From Bin52 sp965243345 (lineage in GTDB: Bacteria; Pseudomonadota; Alphaproteobacteria; Thalassobaculales; Thalassobaculaceae): DNA of 64,000 bases. The stretch's first letter is position 1. Each line of letters starts with the position of its first letter. Under the pieces are notes generated by a model, which was given only the letters and a program-made list of their open reading frames with translations, made no database searches and was not told the DNA's origin. Shown here piece by piece: positions 23,990 to 33,276 of the stretch. The DNA lies in the NCBI GenBank assembly GCA_965243345.1, contig CBDEUR010000003.1, forward strand, positions 2,108,001 to 2,172,000. The letters run 5' to 3'. The position numbers were made by a program, and so were the translations under genes.

Positions 23990-24726
23990 AGCCGATACGA
24001 GTGCCGTTCACTCGACCAACATGGGCATTTCCCAATTCCTGGCTGAACCGCCCGCGTCCGGCGGTCAGGTTTCGGCACATCAGCAGTGCGCCTCCGGCCC
24101 GGCAACGATCGCCGCCATCTGATCTATGCCGTCGAAGTGACTACTGCTGTAGTGACCGGCAAGATCGGCGAAACAGCGCTTCGTCTGCTCCTGTTTGCGA
24201 TGCTGGCAGGTGTCGTTCAGTCCGGTACATACCTTGACCTTGATTGTCCAGTGCGCCATCGCGAACAGGCCATCCCGCCCGGTTCAACAATCAGCCTTAC
24301 GCTGGGAGGCTCAACCCCTTACGGCGCGCGTGCTTCGGTGCGCCGAGGCGCGCCAGCTGGGCATCGCGCAGGCCGCTGCGCTCGGCGGCCTCTCTCCATG
24401 CCAACCCCTGCCAGCGCAGTTCCTACGCGCGTTCGTCGCGTTTGCGGGCCTCGATGACATGTGGCTGCGTTGCCACGCCACACTTGTGCGGCACAGCCCA
24501 ATAACAAACTGTGATCATTGATTTTATTCTTCCAATACAAGATCCGCAATCAAATAGCCACCGGAACCGACCATGTTCCAGGCGCCGGATACCGCACCTG
24601 CCTGGCCGAATCCGCTTGCGGACGTTGCCGGGAGGGCCATGTGTTCGATCAATGGATTGGGAATTTCCCGGTTGACAAAGGGGTCCTGGAGCTTCCGGGG
24701 CCCTTCTGTTTTTCCGCCCGGGACGC
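23990..24726. other. Decayed intergenic stretch, no gene recognised
   Basis: All six frames are interrupted or of biased composition. Nothing matches a domain I can name, and no start with a ribosome-binding site opens a plausible protein. It probably contains mobile-element debris. Confidence 0.45.
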
Positions 24727-25458
24727 TCATGGAAGCTGCGCCACTACGCCGATCTTCCGTCGGACGATCTCGAAAGCGCGGTTGGGCTGGTTCGGACGCA
24801 GGTGCAACAGCGCGATGGGCCGCGCCGTCAGGTCCGCGAGTTGCAGGCCGACCGGGTTCGCCGCCTTGGGCACGAACACCGGCTGGAAATCGAACAGGGC
24901 AAAATCCCGCCGGCTCGGACCCGAGCCACTGTCGTTGGCGGCGATCCGGCGAAACTCCAGCTCAAGCTCCCGATCCTCCTTCCTGCCGCGACTCTCGAAG
25001 ATGACGTGGACCGTCCTGCCGTGTTGCCTCTCCTCGCTCAACATGATGCGCAGCTGCTCCATGCAGAAGTGAAGCGCGAGCTGGCAGGGAGTCCGGGTGT
25101 CGGCATATCTCGTTCGCAGACCGCCCTTGTCGACGATGGCGGCGAAAATCGTCAAGGGCGCCGCATCGACCAGCCGATTGAGATCGCCGTAGGACCGTTC
25201 GCGCACCACCCTGTCGGTCAGCAGAACCGCGAACGGCCCCTTGCTCTCGCGGATGTCATGCTCGTGCAGCACGACCGCGTCGTGCCCCCGGATGCGGAAC
25301 TTGAAACGCCGGAAGGCAGGAACGACTCCGGCGATGTAGTCGGCCTTGCGCAGGGCGCGGAAGACCAGCGCGAATACCGGATACTGCGGATCGATGGCGA
25401 CCGGCCCGTGATCGCCACTCTCGTCCGCCTACACCACAAATTCCGAGAAATCCGACAC
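24727..25458 (-). pseudogene. DUF3800 protein gene with in-frame amber codon 10
   Basis: Translated from GTG 25456-25458 the frame reads VSDFSEFVV-stop-ADESGDHGPVAIDPQYPVF and continues uninterrupted for 234 codons. The ADESGD motif with its catalytic-looking acids is the N-terminal hallmark of DUF3800 proteins, and the rest (LHEHDIRESKGPF, FAAIVDKGGLRTRY, LQLADLTARPIALL) fits the family. The residue before A is Tyr in the usual FVVYADESGD, so TAC or TAT has mutated to TAG at 25429-25431. An internal GTG start at 25272 would omit the motif. DUF3800 proteins have an RNase H-like fold and are common on mobile islands; the function is unknown. Confidence 0.75.
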
Positions 25459-25757
25459 CACGCCCGCGCTATCCCCTCGTCATTGGCGGCAATTGCCGAC
25501 CTGACGGGTGATTGCCGGTCGGGGTAGCCGCCGGCCAAAGGCACGCGGGCGGACACCCGGGTCACGCCTGGCAATGAACCGGCAGCCGGGTCAGCCGCGC
25601 CGCCGGTCCCGTGACCGCACCACAATGCCGGCTCCCGTGTGCTGCACCACCGTCCCGCAGCCGTCTCCATCCACGCGCCTCGCTCTGCCAGGAGGGACAG
25701 GCTGGCCGTGGGCGGGGTGGCGGTCGGGCGTCCGGGGCAGGCGCGGCGGAGCCTCGC

Positions 25758-26651
25758 TCACATCCGGTCCGGTTCTCCCGTCTCCCGGACATCGAGGTAG
25801 TCGCGCAGCGCGTCCCCCAGGAAATTGATGCTGAGCACCGTGAGCATGATCGCGAGTCCCGGGAACAGGCCGAGCCACCAAGCGCGCGAGATGAAGCTGC
25901 GTGACTCCGCGAGGATCAGGCCCCAAGTGGGGGTGGACGCATCGACACCGAGCCCCAGGAACGACAGCCCGGCCTCGGCCAGGATCGCATTGGAAACACT
26001 GACCGTCGCCAGCACGATCAGCGGGGCGAGCGCGTTCGGCAGCACGTGCCGCCACATGATGCGGGTGTTCGACGTTCCCGCGGTCCGGGCGGCGTCGATG
26101 TACTGTTCCTGCTTGATGGTGAGCACCATGCTGCGCGCCACGCGCGCAAAGTCGTCGACGAATGCCAGCGAGATGGCGACGATCACGTTGGACAGCCCGG
26201 TCCCGAACACGGCCACCAGGTAGACGGCGATGATGAAGTTCGGGAACGCCCACTGCAGGTCGATGTAACGCATGATGACGGTGTCGATGAAACCGCCGTA
26301 GAAGCCCGCGGCCACGCCGAGCGCGATGCCCGCCACCAGCGCGATACCCACCGTCGCAAATCCCACGAACAGCGAGACCTGGGCTCCGTAGATCAGGCGG
26401 CTGAGCAGGTCGCGGCCGAGGTCGTCGGTCCCGAGCGGGTGACGCCAGTCCGGCGACCCGATCATGTCGAACTCCATGGAGTTCGGATCGTAGGGCGCCA
26501 CCAGGGGGGCGACGATCGCGGCAACCGTGAACAGGGCGAGCAGGACAGCCCCGGCCACCGCCTTCTTGTCCCGTTTCATTGAGGCAATGAACCCGGGGCG
26601 GCGGATGACGGGCGCCGCGTCGTCCAGGCTGTCGGTGGCCTGCGCCGTCAT
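25758..26651 (-). CDS. dppC: Dipeptide/oligopeptide ABC transporter permease, DppC-like
   Basis: 297 residues with an N-terminal cytoplasmic stretch, six predicted membrane segments and the EAA loop motif (ARTAGTSNTRIMWRHVLPNA) that contacts the ATPases. The conserved PYDPN...HPLGTDDLGRDLLSRLIYGA region marks the DppC/OppC family. It forms the membrane channel with DppB for peptide or related solute import. The start ATG overlaps the dppB stop by 4 bases. A partial duplicate of this gene lies at 19521-19969. Confidence 0.93.
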   Translation of the reverse strand: MTAQATDSLDDAAPVIRRPGFIASMKRDKKAVAGAVLLALFTVAAIVAPLVAPYDPNSMEFDMIGSPDWRHPLGTDDLGRDLLSRLIYGAQVSLFVGFATVGIALVAGIALGVAAGFYGGFIDTVIMRYIDLQWAFPNFIIAVYLVAVFGTGLSNVIVAISLAFVDDFARVARSMVLTIKQEQYIDAARTAGTSNTRIMWRHVLPNALAPLIVLATVSVSNAILAEAGLSFLGLGVDASTPTWGLILAESRSFISRAWWLGLFPGLAIMLTVLSINFLGDALRDYLDVRETGEPDRM

Positions 26652-27595
26652 TCGTAGCGTATCCTCGGGTCGATCGCGGCATAGAGCACGTCGACCACCA
26701 GGTTCGACAGCACGAAGATGCCCGACACCACGAGGATGGCGCCCTGCACCACCGGGTAATCGCGGTTCAGGATTCCCTGGATCAGCACCCGGCCCAGACC
26801 CTTGATCGCGAACACGTTCTCGACCACCACCGCACCCGCCATCAGCAGCGCGAGCGCGATGCCCATCACCGTGATCACGGGAATGAGTGCATTGGGAAAG
26901 GCGTGTTGCAGCAGGATGTACCAGCGCATCAGGCCCTTGGAACGCGCGACCTGGATGTACTCGGTCTTGAGCACCTCGAGCATCGAGGAGCGGACCATGC
27001 GCGCGATGATGGCCGCAAACGGGGTTCCGATGGCAATGGCCGGCATGATCAGGTGCGACAGCCAGGTGCCGAACCCGGACGACAGCGGAGCGTAGCCGAT
27101 GGCCGGCAGCCATCCGAGCCCTGCGGCAAAGGTGATGATCAGCAGGATCGCCAGCCAGAAGTCGGGCATCGAAAGGCCGAGGAAGGCGACGATCGTCACA
27201 CCGTGGTCGAGAGCGGAATACTTGTAGAGCGCCGAGATCAGTCCGGCCGGAATCGCGATTGTCACCGCGATCGTGAAGGCAAGGACCGTGAGCGAGATTG
27301 TCCGCGGGAAGGACTCGGCGATGATGGTGGAAACCGGAACATTGCTGCCGTAGATCGACGCCCCGAGATTGCCCTGGACCACCTGCAGCAGATACTTGAA
27401 GTACTGCACGTAGACCGGGTCGTCGAGGCCGAAGGCGCGGCGCATCTCCTCCGCCGCCGCCGGATCCCCGGTATCAAAGACCATCGCGAGGAACGGGTCT
27501 CCCGGTACCGCACGGAGCATGAAGAACACCAGGGTCGCGACGGCCCACATCACCACCGTCGCGCCCAGAAGTCGTCGCAGCAGGTACTTGCTCAT
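26648..27595 (-). CDS. dppB: Dipeptide/oligopeptide ABC transporter permease, DppB-like
   Basis: 315 residues. An N-terminal membrane anchor (LLRRLLGATVVMWAVATLVF), RAVPGDPF, a periplasmic loop (GLDDPVYVQYFKYLLQVVQG) and five more membrane segments follow the DppB/OppB plan; the EAA motif is VARSKGLMRWYILLQHAFPNAL. The ATG has GGGAG 5-6 bases upstream. It follows the solute-binding protein after a 55-base gap that contains a very strong hairpin, and overlaps dppC by 4 bases. Confidence 0.93.
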   Translation of the reverse strand: MSKYLLRRLLGATVVMWAVATLVFFMLRAVPGDPFLAMVFDTGDPAAAEEMRRAFGLDDPVYVQYFKYLLQVVQGNLGASIYGSNVPVSTIIAESFPRTISLTVLAFTIAVTIAIPAGLISALYKYSALDHGVTIVAFLGLSMPDFWLAILLIITFAAGLGWLPAIGYAPLSSGFGTWLSHLIMPAIAIGTPFAAIIARMVRSSMLEVLKTEYIQVARSKGLMRWYILLQHAFPNALIPVITVMGIALALLMAGAVVVENVFAIKGLGRVLIQGILNRDYPVVQGAILVVSGIFVLSNLVVDVLYAAIDPRIRYE

Positions 27596-27613
27596 CGGCT
27601 CTCCCGCGGGGCT

Positions 27614-27639
27614 GGCGCGGGCCCGTTCGGGCCCGCGCC
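27614..27639 (-). terminator. Strong hairpin between solute-binding protein gene and dppB
   Basis: GGCGCGGGCCC (27614-27624) and GGGCCCGCGCC (27629-27639) form a perfect 11-bp GC-only stem around a GTTC loop, just after the binding-protein stop codon. No T-run follows, so it is more likely a partial terminator or 3'-end stabiliser that raises binding-protein mRNA over permease mRNA, as known in other ABC operons, than a full terminator. Confidence 0.55.
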
Positions 27640-27650
27640 GTGCCGGTGGT

Positions 27651-29411
27651 TCAGGCGAAGGAGATCTGGTCGAGCTCAACCAGTCCGGGGATGCGTGCAG
27701 CCGCCGGATAGTTGATGGTCTTGCGGTACACCAGGATCGACGCCGGGTGATGCAGGAAGGCACAGGCCACCTTCTCGGAGGTGAGCCGGTTGGCCTTCTG
27801 CACCATGGCCTTGCGCTTCTCGAGGTTGGTCTCCAGACGTTGCCGGTCGATCAGCTCGTCGGCTTCCTTGTTCGACCAGTATCCGAACCGCATCTTCTCC
27901 TTGTCCCGCTTCAGGCCGTTGAACTTGGAGTCGGTCTGCATCCAGTCGACGATCGCGTCATCGGGATCGAAGTCGCCGCCGCTTCCCAACCGCCCGAGGT
28001 CGAAGTTCATGGCCAGGAAGTCCTGGAGCACCACGGTTCCGTCCTTGGTCTCGAGCTCGATGTTGATGTTCAGCGTGCGCTTGTAGATGCCGGCCACGAC
28101 CTGGGCGTCGCGACGGGTCGTCGGCGAGCACAGCAGCTTCAGCGTCGGGAACCCCTCGCCATCGGGGTAGCCGGCGTCGGCCAGCAGCTTGCGCGCCACC
28201 TCGACATCGAACTTCTGCGGGCTGTCCTCGCCGAGGTCGCCGTCGAAGAAGTACCCCATCGCCGGGTTGATCGAGCCGTATGCCGGCAGGCCGCGGCCGA
28301 ACCACGCCTGCTTGATGTAGCGCTCGCGATCCAGGCCCTTGGCAAGGGCCATGCGGACCATGAAACCCTTCTCCTGCATCAGTTCCTCGATCGGCTTGTC
28401 GAAGCTCTCGGTCCGGAACGGCTCGCGATGCGGATTGATCCACACCGCCTGGAATCCGACGTCGGCGGTGATGTCGACCACCATGTCGGGATCGGCGATG
28501 AACCGGTCGAGCAGTTCCGGCGGCGGATTGGCACCACCGATGAGATCCACGTCCCCGGCCTCGATGGCGGCAGCCAGCGGCTCGGGGTCGGAGACCGGTG
28601 TGATCGTGACCTTGTCGAGATGCGGCCGGCCCGCGCGGTGGTAGTTCTCGTTGCGCTCCAGCACCACGCCCTGGCCGAGTTCGTGGAAGGTGCAGCGGAA
28701 CGGTCCCGTACCGACAGGGGTCAGGCCGTACTGCGCCGGGCCCATCTCGGCCAGGGCGCCGCGGCTGACGATGGTCACGGCCCGGCCGCTGGCGCGCTCC
28801 AGGGTCTTGACCAGGAACGATGCCTGCGGCGCGTGCAGGACGAACTTCACGGTGTGATCACCGAGTTTCTGGACGTCGGCGACGTTCGAGAGCACCCGGG
28901 AGTGGATCGACTTTTGCGGGTCGCGCGAGCGCTCGACGGTGAAGAGCACGTCGTCGGCCGTGAATGCATCCCCGTTGTGGAAGGTCACGCCCTCGTGAAG
29001 GTTGAATGTCCATTCCAGACCGTCATCCGATACCGTCCAGTCCCGGGCAAGGTCGCCCTCCGCCACCAGGTCGCCATTGATGTGGGTCAGCCCGCCCAGC
29101 ACCTGGGAGGCGATCTGGAACTGCAGGACCTGGTTGATGCGTGCGGGATCGAGCGTCGAGATCTCACCGGCTCCGGTCCAGGCCGCCTTCAGGTGGCCGC
29201 CGGAGGCAGCCTGCACCGGCGACGGGCGGGTGACCAGGTGTGCCGCGGTCAGCAGGCCGGATGCGGCAAGCAGGCGCAGCACGGTGCGCCGGCCCAGCGC
29301 CGGACCGGACAGCTCGGAGCGGTGCAACCCGAACATCGGGTCCGCGGGATCGAAGTCGTGGGCGTCGTCGAAGTCCGCACGAAGCCTCGGGTCTGAGAAC
29401 GGATGGGTCAT
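27651..29411 (-). CDS. Peptide/nickel-type ABC transporter substrate-binding protein (SBP family 5), Tat-exported
   Basis: 586 residues. A twin-arginine-like signal (GRRTVLRLLAASGLLTAAH) lies at about residues 40-58 after an unusually long acidic N-terminal extension, ending at PVQAASGG. The mature part is an SBP_bac_5 protein: LDPARINQVLQFQIASQVLGGL, WTFNLHEGVTFHNGDAFTAD, VGTGPFRC, and a C-terminal domain. It binds peptides or another solute in the periplasm and delivers it to DppBC. The ligand cannot be read from sequence. It starts 1 base after the dppF stop, in a D-F-A-B-C gene order. Confidence 0.92.
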   Translation of the reverse strand: MTHPFSDPRLRADFDDAHDFDPADPMFGLHRSELSGPALGRRTVLRLLAASGLLTAAHLVTRPSPVQAASGGHLKAAWTGAGEISTLDPARINQVLQFQIASQVLGGLTHINGDLVAEGDLARDWTVSDDGLEWTFNLHEGVTFHNGDAFTADDVLFTVERSRDPQKSIHSRVLSNVADVQKLGDHTVKFVLHAPQASFLVKTLERASGRAVTIVSRGALAEMGPAQYGLTPVGTGPFRCTFHELGQGVVLERNENYHRAGRPHLDKVTITPVSDPEPLAAAIEAGDVDLIGGANPPPELLDRFIADPDMVVDITADVGFQAVWINPHREPFRTESFDKPIEELMQEKGFMVRMALAKGLDRERYIKQAWFGRGLPAYGSINPAMGYFFDGDLGEDSPQKFDVEVARKLLADAGYPDGEGFPTLKLLCSPTTRRDAQVVAGIYKRTLNINIELETKDGTVVLQDFLAMNFDLGRLGSGGDFDPDDAIVDWMQTDSKFNGLKRDKEKMRFGYWSNKEADELIDRQRLETNLEKRKAMVQKANRLTSEKVACAFLHHPASILVYRKTINYPAAARIPGLVELDQISFA

Positions 29412-29412
29412 G

Positions 29413-30459
29413 TCAAACTCCCTGTTGCAGTGAAGGTGATGGGGGCGGAAACGCGCCTGCACCGGTCTCGGGACAGGCGATCTCGTGGTCGGTGCCGAAC
29501 GGCAGCAGGTCCGGCACCCGGCTGCGGCAGGCTGGCACCGCGATCGGACAGCGCGGGTGGAACACGCAGCCGCCCGGCGGGTTGATCGGGCTGGGAACCT
29601 CGCCGCCGAGCACCTCGTGCTCACGTCCCTTCTCGAGATCGGGATCGGGGGTCGGCACCGCCTCGAGCAGCGCGCGGGTATAGGGGTGACCCGGGTTGGA
29701 GAACAGCTCGTCGCTCGGAGCGACCTCGACGATCCGGCCGAGGTACATGACCGCAACATCGTCGCACAGGTGCCTCACCACGCTCAGGTCGTGGCCGATG
29801 AACAGGTAGGTGAGGTTCAGCTCGTCGCGCAGGTCCTCGAGCAGGCGGATGATCTGGGCCTGGATCGACACGTCGAGCGCCGAGACGGCCTCGTCGCAGA
29901 CGATGAAGTCGGGATTGAGCGCAAGGGCGCGGGCGATGCCCACGCGCTGGCGCTGCCCGCCGCTCATCTCGTGGGGATAGCGGTCAGCGAAGCCGCCGGG
30001 CAGGCCGCACAGGGACAGCAGTTCGCGCACGCGGCGACGCCGTTCGCCGGCCTGCGGCAACACGTCGTGGACCACAAGCGGTTCGGCGATGATCTGGCCG
30101 ACCGTCATGCGCGGGTTGAGCGAACTGAACGGATCCTGGAAGACCGCCTGCACCCGGCGCCTGAACCGTTTCATGCCGGGCGGGTCGAGCTCCGCCACAT
30201 CGGCGCCGTCGAACCGGATCTCGCCCGCGGTCAGCGGCTGGAGCTGGAGGATTGCCCGCCCAATCGTGGTCTTGCCGCAGCCGGACTCACCGACCAGCCC
30301 CATGGTCTTGCCGCGGCGGACCGAGAGGCTGACGCCGTCCACCGCCTTCACCATCGCAATGGTGCGCTCGAAGACCAGGCCCTTTCGGATCGGAAAATGG
30401 ACCCGCAGATCCCTCAGTTCCACCAGAAACTCGGAGGTGTCCGCGACGCGAGCGGTCAT
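29413..30459 (-). CDS. dppF: Peptide ABC transporter ATP-binding protein, DppF-like
   Basis: 348 residues. Walker A GESGCGKTT (57-65), signature MSGGQRQRVGIARALAL, Walker B DFIVCDEAVSALD, H-loop FIGHDLSVV, and the C-terminal oligopeptide-transporter extension with PGGCVFHPRCPIAVPACRS, whose cysteines in some family members bind an iron-sulfur cluster. It energises solute import with the paired DppD. Its start codon overlaps the dppD stop (ATGA). Confidence 0.94.
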   Translation of the reverse strand: MTARVADTSEFLVELRDLRVHFPIRKGLVFERTIAMVKAVDGVSLSVRRGKTMGLVGESGCGKTTIGRAILQLQPLTAGEIRFDGADVAELDPPGMKRFRRRVQAVFQDPFSSLNPRMTVGQIIAEPLVVHDVLPQAGERRRRVRELLSLCGLPGGFADRYPHEMSGGQRQRVGIARALALNPDFIVCDEAVSALDVSIQAQIIRLLEDLRDELNLTYLFIGHDLSVVRHLCDDVAVMYLGRIVEVAPSDELFSNPGHPYTRALLEAVPTPDPDLEKGREHEVLGGEVPSPINPPGGCVFHPRCPIAVPACRSRVPDLLPFGTDHEIACPETGAGAFPPPSPSLQQGV

Positions 30460-31445
30460 GGGCCGGTTTCCGGGCGGGTTACCGCCGTCTGCCAGCACCG
30501 CGCGGTGTGTCCGCCCTCGAAACGGACCGCCGGCGGAACCTCGGACCGGCAGCGCTCCACCGCGTGCGGGCATCGCGGCGCAAAGGCACAGCCCGGCGGC
30601 AGCCGCGACGGGTCCGGCGGACTGCCGGGGATCGGTTCGATCGGGACGTCCCGGGGCCGGTCGAGACGGGGCACGGAGTTGAGCAGCCCGATGGTGTAGG
30701 GATGGCCCGGCCGCCTGTAGACACTGTCAGCTCGGCCCTGCTCGACGATGCGCCCGGCGTACATCACGTTGACACGGTCAGCGTAGCGCGCGACGACGCC
30801 GAGGTTGTGGGTGATGATCACCAGCGCCACCCCCAGCCGCCGGGTCAGGTCCTGCATCAGCGCGAGGATCTGGGCCTGAATCGTCACGTCCAGCGCGGTC
30901 GTCGGCTCGTCGGCGATGATCAGGACCGGTTCGCAGGCAATGGCGATCGCGATCATCACCCGCTGGCGCATGCCGCCGCTCAGGTGGTGCGGATACTGCC
31001 GCAGGCGCCGGGCGGGATCCGCGATCCCGACCATCCCGAGCAGCGCGACCGCCCGCTGTTCCGCCGCCTCGCGCGTCACGCCAAGGTGCAGCCGCATCGC
31101 CTCGGTCATCTGGCGGCCGATCGACAGCACCGGGTTCAGCGAGGTCATCGGTTCCTGGAACACCATGGAAATCCGCCGGCCGCGGATGGTCCGCATCCGC
31201 TGCTCGGAGAGCCCGAGCAGGTTCTCGCCGTCGAACTCGACCCTCCCGCCGGTAATCTCGCCCGGCGGCTGCGGGACGAGCCCGAGCACCGCCTGCGCCG
31301 CCACCGTCTTGCCGCTGCCGGACTCGCCGACGATGGCGACGATCTCGCCGGGTTCGACGGTGTAGGAAATTCCGTTGACGGCGTGAACACGGCCTGCCGG
31401 CGTCACGAAACCGAGTTCGAGATCGCTGACGCTCAGCAGCGACAT
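30456..31445 (-). CDS. dppD: Peptide ABC transporter ATP-binding protein, DppD-like
   Basis: 329 residues. Walker A GESGSGKT (40-47), signature LSGGMRQRVMIAIAIA, Walker B LIIADEPTTALD, H-loop IITHNLGVV and the C-terminal PPGCAFAPRCPHAVERC extension. It is the first gene of the five-gene importer operon; no clear ribosome-binding site precedes the ATG. The upstream flank (31446-31619) shows no gene and probably holds the promoter. Confidence 0.93.
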   Translation of the reverse strand: MSLLSVSDLELGFVTPAGRVHAVNGISYTVEPGEIVAIVGESGSGKTVAAQAVLGLVPQPPGEITGGRVEFDGENLLGLSEQRMRTIRGRRISMVFQEPMTSLNPVLSIGRQMTEAMRLHLGVTREAAEQRAVALLGMVGIADPARRLRQYPHHLSGGMRQRVMIAIAIACEPVLIIADEPTTALDVTIQAQILALMQDLTRRLGVALVIITHNLGVVARYADRVNVMYAGRIVEQGRADSVYRRPGHPYTIGLLNSVPRLDRPRDVPIEPIPGSPPDPSRLPPGCAFAPRCPHAVERCRSEVPPAVRFEGGHTARCWQTAVTRPETGP

Positions 31446-31619
31446 CGTTGAACAGTGCAACTGGGACGGCACGTCGGATGCATCTCTTCGACCTTCCGGG
31501 CGCACAGGCAACACGCCGCGCGCGCCCGATGGTCAACCGGCATCGACCGGCCTGTCAACGCCCCCTGCCCCGCGCCCGCCGATATCACGAGTGTGACATC
31601 CACCCCGCCGGCAGCAGTG

Positions 31620-32072
31620 CTATCCGAGCGCACCGGCAACGAACCGAGCCCAGATGCGGGCCGGAAGACCGCCGCCGGTCACGGATTTCATCGGCGAGCC
31701 GGAGTCGTGTCCGACCCAGACCCCGACCACCAGCCTGTCGGAACCGCGGCCGGCATAGCCGATGAACGAGGCATCGCGGTGGTTCTGGCTGGTTCCGGTG
31801 TTGCCCGCGGCATCGGCGCGGTGCCGATAGAGGGTGTCGTCTCCTCTCCGGGCCTTGCCGGAGCGCAGCCGGATCGCGCTGATGCCATGCGGGCGCACCG
31901 GGGTGCCTCCATTGGCGAATGCCGCGCAGACCGTCGTCATTTCGAGCAGGGAGACCCCGGCCGCTCCCGGCGCAAGGCTCGGTCCCTCGACGAGCGGCGC
32001 GGTCACGCCGTGACAACGGGCAAGCCGGATGATGCGATCGATCCCGAAATCCCGGCCGGTCCGTGGTGCCTC
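31620..32072 (-). pseudogene. Class A penicillin-binding protein (PBP1A/1C-type) C-terminal remnant
   Basis: About 150 codons match the end of a transpeptidase domain: FGIDRIIRLARCHGVTAPL, VSLLEMTTVCAAFANGG, then TSQNHRDASFIGY and VVGVWVGHDSGSPMKSVTGG...RIWARFV. The transglycosylase domain, the catalytic Ser and about 40 residues around the KTG region are missing (NTGTSQNH replaces the usual KTGTTQNH, and the segment before it is deleted). It is a decayed fragment with no start. Confidence 0.65.
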
Positions 32073-32129
32073 GTCGTTAGGGCGCTTACGGTGCTGCCGC
32101 CGCCAAGTGAACGATGAAGGCACCAGCAT

Positions 32130-32593
32130 CGAGTATTTCGAGGCTCACTGTTCGTCGCATGCCATCACCTGTGTACACACGCTTCGCAACACGCGACCCC
32201 GGTTGCCGGACTGCGCCTTTGCCAGGCGGGAGTTGAACCCGCTCGACTGCGATGAAAGGTCTTCAGCTCATCGCTTCCTCTCTTCCAGGGCCTCGCCTGG
32301 TGCAAACACACCAAACGGGTCGTTCTGCGTTCCGTCTCCAACACCGAACCCTGCCCCATCAGGTGTGGCCGAGACATCCGGGAGGTGCGCCCGGGTAGCA
32401 CCCCGGGTTCATGGGTTGAGGCGAGGAAGACCGCGATTCATGCTCGTTTGTAGCAGCAACAAAACTTGCGTGCAGTATCAGTTCGGTCTCGAAACTGCAC
32501 AGAATTTCCGTACGAAATGTCGGTAGAACTCACTATATGATGCGGTGTGCTCGAGTCTACCCTTCTTCTACCCTGGGGCTTGGGAGTGATGAG
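32130..32593. other. Intergenic region, no gene recognised
   Basis: No tRNA, domain or plausible start seen. The end nearest the small secreted-protein gene is AT-richer (ACTATATGAT near 32530-32540) and may hold its promoter. Confidence 0.45.
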
Positions 32594-32896
32594 ATGACTG
32601 TTCACAGACTCTGTATTCTGTTTGGCCTTATGGCCATGGCTGTCCTCGTTTCTCTACCTGTCAGCGAGGCCTCGGCGTCTTCACAGTGGTGCAAGGAGAG
32701 GTTTCAATTCAGTCCGGCAGCGGCCAGCTGCATATACACGTGGGCCTCTTACAACAGCGCTGCCAAGCAGTGCTACATTTCCACGAATTGCAACAATGGC
32801 TATGGCAATTATAGTCCGACTTCCATCACAGTGGCAACGAAAGATGTCAGAAAACTGAACAATTGCAAGGGCGAACTCAAGGTGGGTAAGTGTTGA
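32594..32896 (+). CDS. Small secreted six-cysteine protein
   Basis: 100 residues. A clear Sec signal peptide (LFGLMAMAVLVSLPVSEASA) is cut after about residue 28. The mature part of about 72 residues has six cysteines (QWCK, ASCI, KQCY, TNCN, NNCK, GKC), enough for three disulfides. The stretch CNNGYGNYSPTSITVATKDV then NNCKGELKV faintly recalls cyanovirin-type lectin repeats, but the match is too weak to name. GGGAG lies 7 bases before the ATG. Its place near the RiPP locus is suggestive only. Function unknown. Confidence 0.7.
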   Translation: MTVHRLCILFGLMAMAVLVSLPVSEASASSQWCKERFQFSPAAASCIYTWASYNSAAKQCYISTNCNNGYGNYSPTSITVATKDVRKLNNCKGELKVGKC

Positions 32897-32938
32897 CGAA
32901 AGCAAAGGGCGTACGCAGATAGAGATTGACGGAAGGAA

Positions 32939-32964
32939 GGAGCGAACCTGGTAGAGTTCGCTCC
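32939..32964 (+). terminator. Hairpin downstream of the secreted-protein gene
   Basis: GGAGCGAAC (32939-32947) pairs perfectly with GTTCGCTCC (32956-32964) across an 8-base loop, 42 bases after the stop codon. A short pyrimidine stretch but no clean T-run follows, so it is a probable terminator or transcript-end stabiliser. Confidence 0.5.
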
Positions 32965-33276
32965 GTTGCGCTTTCCTCTCGGGTCAACACTGCCACCGCA
33001 AGGACCGGAATACATTTCGGCCGCATACCAGCTGCGTTCCTGTTCACAACCTCCCGCACTGTGCGAACTCGCCAACACTCCACGCGACAGGCTTGTCAAC
33101 GATCGATGATCGTTGCATCCATGCGTTCCAATCCATTCAGTTTCCGGATCCGCCCAAGACATCGAGGACGTTCACCGGTGGCTACAAGGTTGCTGCCGAC
33201 GCACCATTGGGAGTACGAAGATCACTTTCATGGTTGGTGACTCGGCTTCGGCTACCGGCAACCATGAAACCGTCCG
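32965..33276. other. Intergenic region before the halogenase 3' end, no gene recognised
   Basis: Nothing with a recognisable domain or start. It separates the small secreted-protein gene from the convergent halogenase gene. Confidence 0.4.

Noticed and set aside
27519..29396. A 625-codon plus-strand frame opposite the solute-binding protein gene
   Set aside because: Antisense shadow of a gene with clear SBP family motifs; no start signal.
18073..33276. tRNA attachment site or CRISPR array for the defence island
   Set aside because: No cloverleaf-like sequence or regularly spaced repeats were seen near the integrase remnants or elsewhere in this stretch.
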